Below are positions 32,356 to 32,422 of a DNA stretch of 32,422 bases, piece by piece. Position 1 is the stretch's first letter, and each line of letters opens with the position of its first letter. The position numbers were made by a program, and so were the translations under genes. Below the pieces are notes generated by a model. That model ran no database searches, was not told the DNA's origin, and worked only from the letters and a program-made list of their open reading frames with translations. Origin of the DNA: DATJPD01 sp036394195 (GTDB lineage Bacteria > Pseudomonadota > Alphaproteobacteria > CACIAM-22H2); contig DASWFO010000004.1 of NCBI GenBank assembly GCA_036394195.1, forward strand, positions 1 to 32,422, in the 5' to 3' direction.

Positions 32356-32385
32356 GGCATAACGTGGCGCCGGCCCTGGAGTCAA
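32356..32385 (-). promoter_or_regulatory. Candidate sigma-70 promoter of the sugar/uronate operon
   Basis: On the minus strand TTGACT (32385-32380, 5/6) is followed after 18 bases by TATGCC (32361-32356, 3/6). The operator palindrome lies immediately downstream. The remaining bases to the window end show no gene. Confidence 0.5.
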
Positions 32386-32422
32386 GGCGGGCCGACGATA
32401 CGGCACGGCGCCCGCCGGCGGG

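Overview
The window is ordinary high-GC chromosomal DNA (roughly two-thirds G+C, strong G/C preference at third codon positions). Its gene content suggests a metabolically versatile alphaproteobacterium of the Rhizobiales/Rhodospirillales type. The grounds are a pimelate-type beta-oxidation operon in the order known from Rhodopseudomonas palustris, abundant ABC and TTT solute-binding proteins, and G/C-rich palindromic intergenic repeats common in that class. I saw no tRNA, rRNA, CRISPR array, insertion sequence, phage gene or integrase. Nearly every base belongs to a gene and no gene-free stretch exceeds about 230 bp.

Layout. (1) 77-2054: an NRAMP Mn/Fe transporter (mntH) divergent from a MarR regulator. 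(2) 2085-6114: a CocE/NonD-type hydrolase and an AAHS-type MFS transporter, read leftward and divergent from an IclR regulator. A perfect 12-bp palindrome lies between them. (3) 6124-10784: a complete branched-chain-amino-acid-type ABC transporter in the order livG-livF-livH-livM-binding protein, read leftward. (4) 10927-18908: a rightward operon encoding enoyl-CoA hydratase/3-hydroxyacyl-CoA dehydrogenase, acyl-CoA ligase, thiolase, two acyl-CoA dehydrogenases and a hotdog thioesterase. The order matches pimFABCD. Together with the divergent Liv-type transporter, this looks like an uptake and beta-oxidation unit for dicarboxylic or fatty acids. (5) 19134-22588: a small unknown protein, a DapA/KDG-dehydratase-family enzyme, a secreted serine beta-lactamase-like hydrolase and an endonuclease/exonuclease/phosphatase-family enzyme. 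(6) 22599-32283: a leftward run of eight genes: two sugar ABC permeases, sugar-binding protein, sugar ABC ATPase, uronate dehydrogenase, LacI regulator, a DUF3604 (PHP-like) protein and an orphan TTT-type binding protein. A perfect 18-bp LacI-type palindrome with a central CpG sits just downstream of a plausible promoter ahead of the first gene. This suggests that the regulator encoded in the operon controls the whole unit.

How the genes work together. Region 3 plus 4 would import a carboxylate, activate it with CoA and shorten it by beta-oxidation. Region 6 would import a sugar or uronide and oxidise a uronate to an aldarate lactone; the DapA-family enzyme of region 5 is a possible, unproven, downstream aldarate enzyme. 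Region 2 looks like a small module for an ester or amide and an aromatic or other organic acid.

The most interesting points are the pim-like unit with both dehydrogenases lacking the usual catalytic glutamate, the LacI operator/promoter, the uronate cluster carrying a DUF3604 protein, and two large composite palindromic repeats placed inside operons. I found no wholly new system such as a defence island or a novel RNA.
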